Assembly (NCBI GenBank): GCA_020248405.1 | Contig: JADCHQ010000024.1 | Location: 1-64,000, forward strand | DNA: 64,000 nt | Direction: 5' to 3' | Source of the DNA: Rhodocyclaceae bacterium | GTDB lineage: Bacteria > Pseudomonadota > Gammaproteobacteria > Burkholderiales > Ga0077523 | Shown: positions 1 to 5,776 of the stretch, piece by piece | Layout: each line of letters opens with the position of its first letter | Position numbering within the stretch: position 1 is the first letter of the stretch | Translations under genes and position numbers: made by a program | The notes under the pieces: generated by a model | Database searches by the model: none | What the model was told of the DNA's origin: nothing | Seen by the model: only the letters and a program-made list of their open reading frames with translations

Positions 1-20
1 AGGAAGGTCTGATCAAGGCG
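1..20 (+). repeat. Left terminal inverted repeat of the IS
   Basis: Begins AGGAAGGTCTGA and pairs with 1165-1184 in inverted orientation, with mismatches only at the 13th and 18th positions. Confidence 0.85.
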
Positions 21-136
21 CGGCTGGCCTTTATGAACCGGGATTGATTTCACGATGCGCGAGGATTTCGTGTCGATGGGCCTCCAGGCAGGGCGAGAGG
101 AGCATGTACGCAGGCTCTTGCTGGCGTTTCGCTCTT

Positions 137-1141
137 CTACGCACGCACCTCTCCTGTCATCGCCAGCAAGCGCTTGCGCGCCATCCACAGGTTCGACAGC
201 GCGAACAGCGTGACCACGTGTGCCGTGTTCTTCGCCAGCCCCTTGAAGCGAACCTTCCGGAGACCGAACTGGCACTTGATCACCCGAAACGGATGCTCCA
301 CCTTCGCCCGAACGCGCGCCTTGCGCCGCTCAAGTTCGACCAGCGCGGTTTCGCCAAGAGCCTTGAGCTTCTGCACCGCGCCCGGCCGGCGCGAGATCTC
401 CCAGCGCACTTTCTTTTTCGCCCTGCCCGAGACGTGCTCCTGAGCCCCAAGGTAGCCCGAGTCACCGAGGACGACTTCCTCCTTGCCGTGCAGCAGTTCG
501 CCCGTGTGCACCACGTCGGATTCGTTGGCAGGCGTAGTGAACACCGAATGCACCAGGCCCGATTCGGCGTCGACGCCGATGTGCGCCTTCATCCCGAAGT
601 GCCACTCTTCGCCTTTGCGGCCCGAGTCCATCTCAGGATCGCGCTTGCCCGCCTCGTTCTTCGTCGAGCTCGGCGCCTCGATGAAGGTCGCGTCCACGAT
701 CGTGCCGCGCTTGAGCATCAGGCCCTTGCGCCCCAGGTGGGCGTTGACGCGCTGCAGGATCTCCACCGCCAGCTCGTTGGCTTCCAGCAGGTGTCGGAAG
801 TTCAGAATGGTGGTCTCGTCGGGGATCGGGCCATTCAGAGACAGCCCAGCGAAGCTGCGCATCGGGGTGTTCTCGTAGAGCTCCTCCTCCATCCCCGGGT
901 CGCTCAGCGAGTACCAGTTCTGCAGCAGGTGGATGCGCAGCATCGTCTCCAGCGGGTAGGGGTGGCGGCCCCGCCCGGCAACCGGGTAGTAGGGCTCGAT
1001 CAACCCCAGCAGAGACTTCCACGGCACCACCTGATCCATCTCGGCGAGGAACTGCTCGCGGCGGGTGCGCTTGCGCTTGCCTGCGTACTCCGCATCGCTG
1101 AAGCTCATCTGACTCATCGGGCGCCTCGTCTTGCTATGCAT
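137..1141 (-). CDS. IS5-family transposase
   Basis: A 334-residue DDE transposase that would cut and join the ends of its own IS. An N-terminal helical part contains the family-typical stretch 'YPLETMLRIHLLQNWYSLSD'. The catalytic DDE core follows: Asp in 'IVDATFIEAPSS', Asp in 'GDSGYLG' and Glu in 'RAKVEHPFRVIK', the last being the Y/R-type C-terminal signature of IS5 transposases. The length is normal for the family and the frame is intact, so the element may still be active. It is transcribed in the same direction as the integron cassettes. The ATG at 1141 lies just inside the right inverted repeat. IS-family assignment is confident; the exact IS name cannot be given from sequence alone. 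Confidence 0.93.
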   Translation of the reverse strand: MHSKTRRPMSQMSFSDAEYAGKRKRTRREQFLAEMDQVVPWKSLLGLIEPYYPVAGRGRHPYPLETMLRIHLLQNWYSLSDPGMEEELYENTPMRSFAGLSLNGPIPDETTILNFRHLLEANELAVEILQRVNAHLGRKGLMLKRGTIVDATFIEAPSSTKNEAGKRDPEMDSGRKGEEWHFGMKAHIGVDAESGLVHSVFTTPANESDVVHTGELLHGKEEVVLGDSGYLGAQEHVSGRAKKKVRWEISRRPGAVQKLKALGETALVELERRKARVRAKVEHPFRVIKCQFGLRKVRFKGLAKNTAHVVTLFALSNLWMARKRLLAMTGEVRA

Positions 1142-1144
1142 TCA

Positions 1145-1276
1145 TCATGAGACCGTATTCAACACGGCTTGTTCAGACCTTCCTTTACATGAAAAGTCTG
1201 AGTATTCCCGGCATTCGTCACCACAGCCAGACAAGGTGGCTAATATCAACAGGCTCAAAGTCGTTCTTGTTTGCAT
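1145..1276 (-). pseudogene. Cassette 6: lipoprotein gene truncated by the IS
   Basis: Not recognised beyond its signal. An ATG at 1276 opens a frame for a classic lipoprotein signal peptide: a short positive N-terminus, a hydrophobic run 'LSLLILATLSGC' and lipobox LSGC with Cys18. The mature part has further cysteines in 'CGDECREYSDFSC'. After 31 codons the frame crosses into the IS right end at 1184 and stops at TGA 1147-1145 after 43 codons, so the original C-terminus and its attC lie beyond the IS or are lost. It starts 13 bases downstream of the R' core of the attC at 1289-1348, as expected for the next cassette in an integron array. Confidence 0.75.
1165..1184 (-). repeat. Right terminal inverted repeat of the IS
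   Basis: Read on the minus strand it begins AGGAAGGTCTGA, matching bases 1-20 at 18 of 20 positions. It marks the junction with the interrupted cassette gene. Confidence 0.85.
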
Positions 1277-1288
1277 GGTTCCGATTCC

Positions 1289-1348
1289 GCCTAACGTTTG
1301 AGGTAAGCCGCGTGCCGTAGGCACGTCGGCTTGACCGAACGGTTAGGC
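1289..1348 (-). repeat. attC recombination site of cassette 5
   Basis: A 60-bp imperfect palindrome bounded by GCCTAAC (1289-1295) and GTTAGGC (1342-1348). Internally AAGCCG and CGGCTT arms surround a GTGCC/GGCAC centre. Read on the minus strand this is the RYYYAAC...GTTRRRY layout of an integron attC, closely resembling the aadA-type '59-base element'. The TAA stop of the cassette gene lies inside the R'' core. Confidence 0.92.
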
Positions 1349-1930
1349 GGCTGTTGGCAGGCGACAGGCTTCATGCAGCACCTCCATAACGAAGATAGTT
1401 GGCTCAATGTGAACGGTGCCCGTCTTCTCCCGCTCATATGAGTAGCGCCACTCTACAAACGTATTGTTCAGGTTCCTTAGATAAGCAACGAAGTCGGGGG
1501 ACTCGCCGAACGCTCGGTTCGCGGCGCAACGCGGAGTGACGGCGTTGATCTCGGCGAGCGCGTTGCGAGGCAGCGCTTTGTGAAGCTTGAGCAGCTCATG
1601 GCCCCGCAGAGCAATGCCGTGCTTCTGCGCAAGGGCTTTGAGGTAGAGCTCGATACCGAACGCTGCGTTGACGACAAAGGGAACCGCGCTTGTGCCTTTG
1701 CGAGGTGAACGGCGAAAGTCTCGTTCGTACAGATAGGCGGCAGTGTTAGCAAAGGCGAACGCCTGATTGAAGACCGCCTGAAACGACGAAATTTCTTTGT
1801 GCAGGCCCCTACTCTTCAGGAACTGATTTACTGCCTCCGCATCGCTCGCGACGTCGCCGGTAGAAACGACTTCACCTACGGCAATTCCGTTGAACAAAAC
1901 CGTCTTGGGACCAGGCGGGACGTTGCGCAT
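1343..1930 (-). CDS. Cassette 5: HEPN-like hypothetical protein
   Basis: A 195-residue cytoplasmic protein with no signal peptide or membrane segment. The middle ('NAAFGIELYLKALAQKHG' then 'GHELLKLHKALP') and the end ('FVEWRYSYE') have the alternating helical look of HEPN-type proteins, a fold seen in nucleotidyltransferase partners and RNase toxins. No firm Rx4-6H catalytic motif could be placed, so nuclease activity is not claimed. Its TAA falls in the R'' core of the attC at 1289-1348 and its ATG follows the attC at 1956-2042 closely, so it fills a complete cassette. Cassette genes depend on upstream read-through transcription unless they carry their own promoter. Function is unknown. Confidence 0.75.
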   Translation of the reverse strand: MRNVPPGPKTVLFNGIAVGEVVSTGDVASDAEAVNQFLKSRGLHKEISSFQAVFNQAFAFANTAAYLYERDFRRSPRKGTSAVPFVVNAAFGIELYLKALAQKHGIALRGHELLKLHKALPRNALAEINAVTPRCAANRAFGESPDFVAYLRNLNNTFVEWRYSYEREKTGTVHIEPTIFVMEVLHEACRLPTAA

Positions 1931-1955
1931 GATTGCTAGATCGTAGAACCGAGAC

Positions 1956-2042
1956 GCCTAACGTTTGAGTTAACCGGCTGGACGCCGCAGGCGGCCAGTC
2001 CGAGCGGAACGAAGTGGAGCGGTGTTGAACGAGTTGTTAGGG
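1956..2042 (-). repeat. attC recombination site of cassette 4
   Basis: An 87-bp site with GCCTAAC at 1956-1962 and GTTAGGG at 2036-2042. Between them are paired internal arms (AACCGGCTGG... with CCAGTCC...) and a GCCGCAGGCGGC centre. It is the longest of the five sites. The TAA of the cassette 4 gene lies in the R'' core. Confidence 0.88.
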
Positions 2043-2480
2043 CGCTTCATCTTCCCACGCACTATCGTCGTTTGCCCACTTTGCCAGGGCTTCTGCTCTT
2101 GAACTAAGGAGTGGGCCAAGGGTTGGCCATGCATCTGGTGAGCCGATGTTTATGGTCGGATGTTTCTCACCGCGGCCCATATAGCCAGAGACTTCTTTCC
2201 ACCTTTTGCTTATAGCGTGCATCGCATCTCGGGGGTGTTTGACTGTGTCTGCCGAGACGTAGTCAGTTGGAAGGTCTCCACAAATTACCCACCAGCCTAC
2301 CCACTCGGGGCTCGCAGCGCTCTCAATAGCCCAGACGGAAACATAGGGTGCAACGTGCCACGCGGGCCACTCACCAATGCGGCCGTGTGACACGCCTTCG
2401 GTCTTCAAATAGGCAGTTACCTCCGCGCGCCGTTCTTCACACCATTTTTCTCCTTGCGCGGGATCGTCGTAATTAGCCAC
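2037..2480 (-). CDS. Cassette 4: DUF4826-like protein
   Basis: A 147-residue cytoplasmic protein rich in tryptophan. The block 'PAWHVAPYVSVWAIESAA' followed by 'EWVGWWVICGDLPTDYVS' and 'HPRDAMHAISKRW' resembles the DUF4826 family, whose function is unknown. It has no signal peptide or transmembrane segment. The start ATG at 2480 is 17 bases inside the cassette boundary and the TAA is embedded in the attC core, leaving almost no untranslated sequence, which is normal for integron cassettes. The family name is from memory; the coding call itself is secure. Confidence 0.8.
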   Translation of the reverse strand: MANYDDPAQGEKWCEERRAEVTAYLKTEGVSHGRIGEWPAWHVAPYVSVWAIESAASPEWVGWWVICGDLPTDYVSADTVKHPRDAMHAISKRWKEVSGYMGRGEKHPTINIGSPDAWPTLGPLLSSRAEALAKWANDDSAWEDEAP

Positions 2481-2490
2481 GGTATAGGCA

Positions 2491-2562
2491 CCCTAACGTT
2501 TAACATGTGGGGTGCACAAAAGGCGCCGCCTTTTGGGCATCCCCTCGATGGAAGGGTTAGGC
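2491..2562 (-). repeat. attC recombination site of cassette 3
   Basis: A 72-bp site with CCCTAAC at 2491-2497 and GTTAGGC at 2556-2562. Its internal arms include AAAAGGCG paired with CGCCTTTT around 2517-2534. The TAA of the cassette 3 gene lies inside the R'' core. Confidence 0.9.
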
Positions 2563-2964
2563 GTCAGTTCGCTGATGATAGGTATGGCGTTCGACGAGTT
2601 TGCCCTCATACCTTTTCTCTCCAGTAGCTAGAAGCGAGTGACACACGAAATCGAACGACACGATCTTCTTCCGATTAGTTTTGATTCTGTCCGTCTTGTG
2701 CTGTACGTCGAGGGTTGCTGCGACCAAGCTTGCAGCGTCAATGTTCTCGGTAACCAGGCGCGCTCGAAGCCAAGCTGGCAGTTCACCTGTGATCCACAGC
2801 TTCGGTTGAGCACCAGAGCTATGAGTTGCTACCTCGTTCAGCAGGTCGAAGGAGATCGTCCCGTCTGGAAGTTCAGCAAGTGTTTCGTAGTCGCTACCCA
2901 TCCGCCAACCAACCATCATCTGGCACAAGGTATTCGCGAGGTCTTGCAGAACTTTGCGACGCAT
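2557..2964 (-). CDS. Cassette 3: conserved cassette protein of unknown function
   Basis: A 135-residue protein without signal or membrane segments. The N-terminus 'MRRKVLQDLANTLCQMMVGW' followed by an acidic stretch and 'LWITGELPAWLRARL' resembles short hypothetical proteins repeatedly found in environmental integron cassettes. A Lys/Arg-rich segment (about residues 90-103) is followed by 'FDFVCHSLLATGEKRYEGKL'. It fills the cassette between the attC sites at 2491-2562 and 2972-3029, with its TAA in the attC core. No enzymatic motif is visible and no function is proposed. Confidence 0.78.
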   Translation of the reverse strand: MRRKVLQDLANTLCQMMVGWRMGSDYETLAELPDGTISFDLLNEVATHSSGAQPKLWITGELPAWLRARLVTENIDAASLVAATLDVQHKTDRIKTNRKKIVSFDFVCHSLLATGEKRYEGKLVERHTYHQRTDA

Positions 2965-2971
2965 TGTTGAC

Positions 2972-3029
2972 GCCCAACGGATCAGTTCAGCGGTCGGCGT
3001 AGCCGGTCCGCTGCAATGAATGGTTAGAG
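2972..3029 (-). repeat. attC recombination site of cassette 2
   Basis: A 58-bp site, the shortest here. GCCCAAC at 2972-2978 and GTTAGAG at 3023-3029 are the outer cores. CAGCGG and CCGCTG are the inner arms, with GTCGGC/GCCGGT around the tip. The cores are less perfect complements than in the other sites. Confidence 0.88.
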
Positions 3030-3338
3030 CGCGGAGCCATAGAGGTACTCGCTTGTGATTCTGGTGACAACAGCATCATGGAATGGGAACACGTGGTAGC
3101 CGCAGTGCTCTGTGAAAACGGCGATCGCGTACTTTTTTGAATTGACCACATGAAATGCGTACTGAAATTGAACAAGCGACCCATCCATTAGCTTGATGTG
3201 CAAACTGCTAGATGAAGGAAAATCAGCGGCGCTCAAGCCTTCATGTCGTATCTGATCTGCCGGGCGACTGAGGTGCTGAGATAGTTCCTCGGCCCACTCG
3301 GAAAGCAGCTGTTTGGCTAGTTGCGGTACTGGATGCAT
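3024..3338 (-). CDS. Cassette 2: hypothetical protein
   Basis: A 104-residue soluble protein. A short amphipathic helical N-terminus ('LAKQLLSEWAEELSQHL') is followed by a segment with predicted beta character ('SLVQFQYAFHVVNSKKYAIAVFTEHCGYHVFPF'-like, about residues 55-88) that contains several histidines. No known domain is recognised. The TAA lies in the attC core at 3023-3029, and the ATG at 3338 is about 8 bases from the preceding attC core, so the gene fills its cassette. Unknown immunity- or stress-type accessory functions are common in this gene class but nothing here proves one. Confidence 0.72.
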   Translation of the reverse strand: MHPVPQLAKQLLSEWAEELSQHLSRPADQIRHEGLSAADFPSSSSLHIKLMDGSLVQFQYAFHVVNSKKYAIAVFTEHCGYHVFPFHDAVVTRITSEYLYGSAL

Positions 3339-3345
3339 GTGGGTG

Positions 3346-3423
3346 CTCTAACGTTCGACGTAAGGGGCGGCCGCAAGTGGGCGAAGCCCGCTTGTGGACG
3401 TCCCCTTGGCGGAGGGGTTAGGT
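3346..3423 (-). repeat. attC recombination site of cassette 1
   Basis: A 78-bp site with CTCTAAC at 3346-3352 and GTTAGGT at 3417-3423. Inner arms GGGGCG/CCCCTT and a CAAGTGGGC...GCCCGCTTG stem lie near 3373-3395. It separates cassettes 1 and 2. Confidence 0.9.
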
Positions 3424-3432
3424 GGCTGGTGG

Positions 3433-3825
3433 TCACGGGGAGACAAGCTTGCAACTCCCATACGCTAGGCCACCCCGACCATTGCTCTCGACAAACGACA
3501 AGTCTGCAAACAGCTGAAAGTCGTACTGCGACCGAAAGAGGTAGTACTTTTTGATCCCGACGTTCTCGTCGAACTCAACCCGATCAATCTTGTACCGGTC
3601 ACAGGTCACCTTGCCCACGCTCGGTGCGAGCGAGCAGCGAGAGACGAAGGTTCCTGTGTTGGCTTCTTCAATTCGATTCGAGTACTGCGACTTTGCAATT
3701 TGCTCGGCAGCATACTCGTGCTCACGATCAAGCTTTCGTGTGACTTGGCAGGAATATTCGGCACCAAAGCAGGAAAGCGCGTATGTGCCGGCAATGATGA
3801 GGAAGATAGTGCGGAGCATCGGCAC
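3433..3825 (-). CDS. Cassette 1: secreted hypothetical protein
   Basis: A 130-residue protein with a Sec-type signal peptide ('MLRTIFLIIAGTYALSCFGA', cleavage expected after the final Ala). The mature domain holds four cysteines ('YSCQV', 'SRCSL', 'VTCDRY', 'YGSCKL'), which suggests disulfides in the periplasm. No domain is recognised. It is the first cassette next to the probable attI point and so the one best placed to be expressed from an integron promoter. Unlike the other four, its TGA stop (3435-3433) lies about 10 bases before the attC core. An alternative ATG is two codons downstream. Confidence 0.75.
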   Translation of the reverse strand: MPMLRTIFLIIAGTYALSCFGAEYSCQVTRKLDREHEYAAEQIAKSQYSNRIEEANTGTFVSRCSLAPSVGKVTCDRYKIDRVEFDENVGIKKYYLFRSQYDFQLFADLSFVESNGRGGLAYGSCKLVSP

Positions 3826-3834
3826 GATTGAGTC

Positions 3835-3900
3835 ACCTAACGTGAAATAGGGGACCTAAAAGTCCCTTTAGAAACCGCCAAAGTACTGTACATGTTATCC
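3835..3900 (-). other. Probable attI junction of the integron
   Basis: On the minus strand a GTTAGGT core (3841-3835) precedes cassette 1, but no matching attC partner lies on its far side. Upstream sequence towards the integrase remnant is AT-richer and not palindromic in the attC way. This is the layout expected for attI joined to the first cassette. The exact extent is a guess, since attI sites share little sequence beyond the core. Confidence 0.55.
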
Positions 3901-3995
3901 GTCATCTGTTTAATCCTCTTGATTTTCCAGCCCCCGCCCGCCCATTAGTAGGCCCTAAAACCGCCCCTCAAACCCACCTCGCATCGCAGGCCGCC

Positions 3996-4253
3996 GTGCC
4001 CGGTTCCCCTCGCCGCCTTTTGGACCAGGTCCGCGAAAAGATCCGCCTCATGCACTACAGCATCCGCACCGGGCGCGCTTACGTGGGCTGGCTGAAGCGT
4101 TTCGTTGTATATCACGGTCCCCGGCACCCTCGCGACCTGGGGCCTCGGGCGAGGCGGAGGCCCTCCTCACCCATCTGGCGGTGGTGAACAAGGTGGCCGC
4201 CCCCACCCAGGACGAGGTCCATAACGCGCTGCTGCTTCTTTTATGGAGGGGGG
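3996..4253 (+). pseudogene. intI: Integron integrase (intI) remnant, frameshifted and truncated
   Basis: The fragment 'RRLLDQVREKIRLMHYSIRT' followed by 'GRAYVGWLKRFVVYHGPRHP' is the SAM-like N-terminal domain of an integron tyrosine recombinase. After 'RDLG' (near 4142) one G appears to be missing from a G-run. Shifting frame restores 'ASGEAEALLTHLAVVNKVAA' and 'PTQDEVHNALLLLLWRG', matching the continuing IntI sequence. The gene then ends: none of the catalytic domain (R..HxxR..Y) is present, so no integrase activity is possible. It is divergent from the cassettes, as in functional integrons. The GTG at 3996 is the first start in frame; no ATG is seen further upstream. Confidence 0.85.
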
Positions 4254-4269
4254 CTTGGCATGCAACCGT

Positions 4270-4430
4270 ATCCCCTTGCTTTTCAAGCCTGCCGCTGCCG
4301 ATTAGCAGGCCCTAAGCCCATCCGCCAAACCCACCTGGCGCGAAGGGCGCCTTGCCTGCTTCTTTGCACCGCCCGCAGCAAATCCAGGCGAAAACCCTGA
4401 ACTAGCTCAATAGCATCCGCACCGGCCCGG
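4270..4430 (+). repeat. Second, degraded copy of the intI leader and start region
   Basis: This stretch repeats the sequence at about 3925-4075 at an offset near 355 bases. ATTAGCAGGCCCTAA (4301) matches ATTAGTAGGCCCTAA (3944). CAAACCCACCT occurs at 4326 and 3969. AGCATCCGCACCGG occurs at about 4413 and 4060. The segments between align with many substitutions and short indels. No open frame is kept. It looks like an old tandem duplication or a second integron leader. Confidence 0.65.
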
Positions 4431-4484
4431 TCGTCGTCAAGCCGCCGAATGGTGCGGTGTTCAATCGCCGCCGCGCCACTGCCC

Positions 4485-5159
4485 TCACTCCCCACCCCCC
4501 AGCCTGCGCGCCAGCCGCGTGAGCCGGGCATCGGCAATGCCATGGCGTTCCAGGCTGCTGGCCGTTTCCAGCAGGTATTCGCTGCACGGGCCGAAGTGCC
4601 CCCGGGCGCGGCGCACGGTTTCCAGGATGGTGTCGTCGTCCAGCCGTCCGGCGTAGGAGGGGTGGGTGCGGTCCATCACGAAGGCGAGCGCCTGCACGGT
4701 GCCGGTGGCCGTGCGGGCTTGCACCCAGCGGGGCTGGTAGGCGCCGGTGATCATTTCCCGGCGCCACAGCAGTGTGAGGTCTTCGGCCTGGGTGGCGCGC
4801 CGCAGTTGCATGGCGATGCCGGCGCAGGCGCCGCCGCGGTCCAGGGCCAGCACCAGGCCGGGCTGGTCGGGTGTGCCGCGGTTGATCATGGAGCGCAGGT
4901 AGAAGCCGCGGTGCCAGCCGTGCACGCGGGCGGGTAGGCGTTTCGCCGCTTGCAGCAGCGGGCTCCACACCAGCGATCCGTAGGCGAACACCCACACGGG
5001 CGCGCGCCGGTGGCGGCCCGCCAGCGCGGCCTGGAGGGATGCGTCCAGTTCAGCGTCGGAGAGCAGCAGGTGGCCGTGGCCTGCGGCGCGCACGGCGTGG
5101 CGCACGGCATCCCGGGCCAGTTGCGCGCGATCGATGGGGGGGTTGTCCACCGGACTCAC
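4485..5159 (-). CDS. chaC: ChaC-type glutathione gamma-glutamylcyclotransferase
   Basis: A 224-residue enzyme predicted to cleave glutathione to 5-oxoproline and Cys-Gly in the cytoplasm. The fold signature 'WVFAYGSLVWSP' (YGSL at residues 60-63) and 'RVHGWHRGFYLRS' are typical of ChaC. The GTG start at 5159 overlaps the TGA of the upstream methyltransferase gene in a GTGA arrangement, so translation is probably coupled. The frame stays open much further upstream but that part is a shadow of the neighbouring genes. It is the last gene of a three-gene minus-strand operon. Downstream lies the degraded integron leader. Confidence 0.9.
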   Translation of the reverse strand: MSPVDNPPIDRAQLARDAVRHAVRAAGHGHLLLSDAELDASLQAALAGRHRRAPVWVFAYGSLVWSPLLQAAKRLPARVHGWHRGFYLRSMINRGTPDQPGLVLALDRGGACAGIAMQLRRATQAEDLTLLWRREMITGAYQPRWVQARTATGTVQALAFVMDRTHPSYAGRLDDDTILETVRRARGHFGPCSEYLLETASSLERHGIADARLTRLARRLGGGE

Positions 5160-5776
5160 GCGCGGCGCAGCACCAGCGACAGGTTGTTGGCCGGCATCTC
5201 CGTCACCTGCCCGGTGGCCAGCCCGTGGGCCAGCGCCTGCGCCTGCACTGCCTCCAGATCGCGCACGCCCCAGGCCGGGTTTTGGGCGCGCAGGCTTTCG
5301 TGAAAGGCGGCGTTGCTGGGCGCGGTGTGCTGGCCCCCGCGCCGGAAGGGGCCGTAGAGGTACAGCACGCCGCCCGGCGGCAGGACGGCCGCGGCGTTGC
5401 GCATCAGCCCTTCTGTGGCCTGCCAGGGGGCGATATGGATCATGTTGATGCAGATGACTGCGCGCAGGCGTGCTAGCTCCGCTGCCGGTAACGTCCACTC
5501 GGCGGCGGTGGCATCCAGGTCGAGGGGCGGCGCCACGTTGGTGACGCCCAGGGCTCGCGTCCATTGCGCGATGCTGGCGCGATGGGCGGGGTCGGGGTCG
5601 GAGGGCACGAAGCGCAGCGCCGGCAGCCGCGCGGCGAACCACGTGGCGTGCTCGCCCGTTCCGCTGGCCACTTCCAGCACGCTGCCCTCCAGGAGCAGGG
5701 GTTCGAGCACCGCCAGGATGGGCGCCCGGTTGCGCTCCGTGGCCGGGGCGTACAGCCGGCCGTCGCCGGCGCTCAC
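5156..5776 (-). CDS. DUF938 SAM-dependent methyltransferase-like protein
   Basis: A 206-residue protein of the DUF938 family, a Rossmann-fold methyltransferase-like group of unknown substrate. Early motifs 'YAPATERNRAPIL' and 'VLEVASGTGEHA' (motif I, SAM-binding) are clear, followed by 'RFVPSDPDP' and 'CINMIHIAPW'. The GTG start at 5776 overlaps the TGA of the upstream oxygenase gene (GTGA), and its own stop overlaps the start of chaC the same way. Any longer N-terminus in this frame would only overlap the oxygenase gene. Confidence 0.88.
   Translation of the reverse strand: MSAGDGRLYAPATERNRAPILAVLEPLLLEGSVLEVASGTGEHATWFAARLPALRFVPSDPDPAHRASIAQWTRALGVTNVAPPLDLDATAAEWTLPAAELARLRAVICINMIHIAPWQATEGLMRNAAAVLPPGGVLYLYGPFRRGGQHTAPSNAAFHESLRAQNPAWGVRDLEAVQAQALAHGLATGQVTEMPANNLSLVLRRA

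Larger units (their letters stand above)
1..1184 (-). mobile_element. IS5-family insertion sequence
   Basis: A complete or nearly complete IS of about 1.18 kb. It carries one transposase gene on the minus strand between imperfect terminal inverted repeats: bases 1-20 match the reverse complement of 1165-1184 at 18 of 20 positions. The window begins at its left end, so an extra terminal base or the left target-site duplicate cannot be checked. The right end lies inside a small lipoprotein reading frame of an integron cassette (1185-1276). The terminal sequence and transposase are typical of the IS5 family. Confidence 0.9.

Noticed and set aside
3885..3915. A LexA-like half site (TACTGTACAT) near the integrase remnant
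   Set aside because: The second half does not match the CTGT-N8-ACAG pattern, so SOS control of intI cannot be claimed.
1..4430. A CRISPR array or phage remnant explaining the repeats
   Set aside because: The palindromes are not direct repeats with uniform spacers; their RYYYAAC/GTTRRRY ends and one gene between each pair fit attC sites instead.
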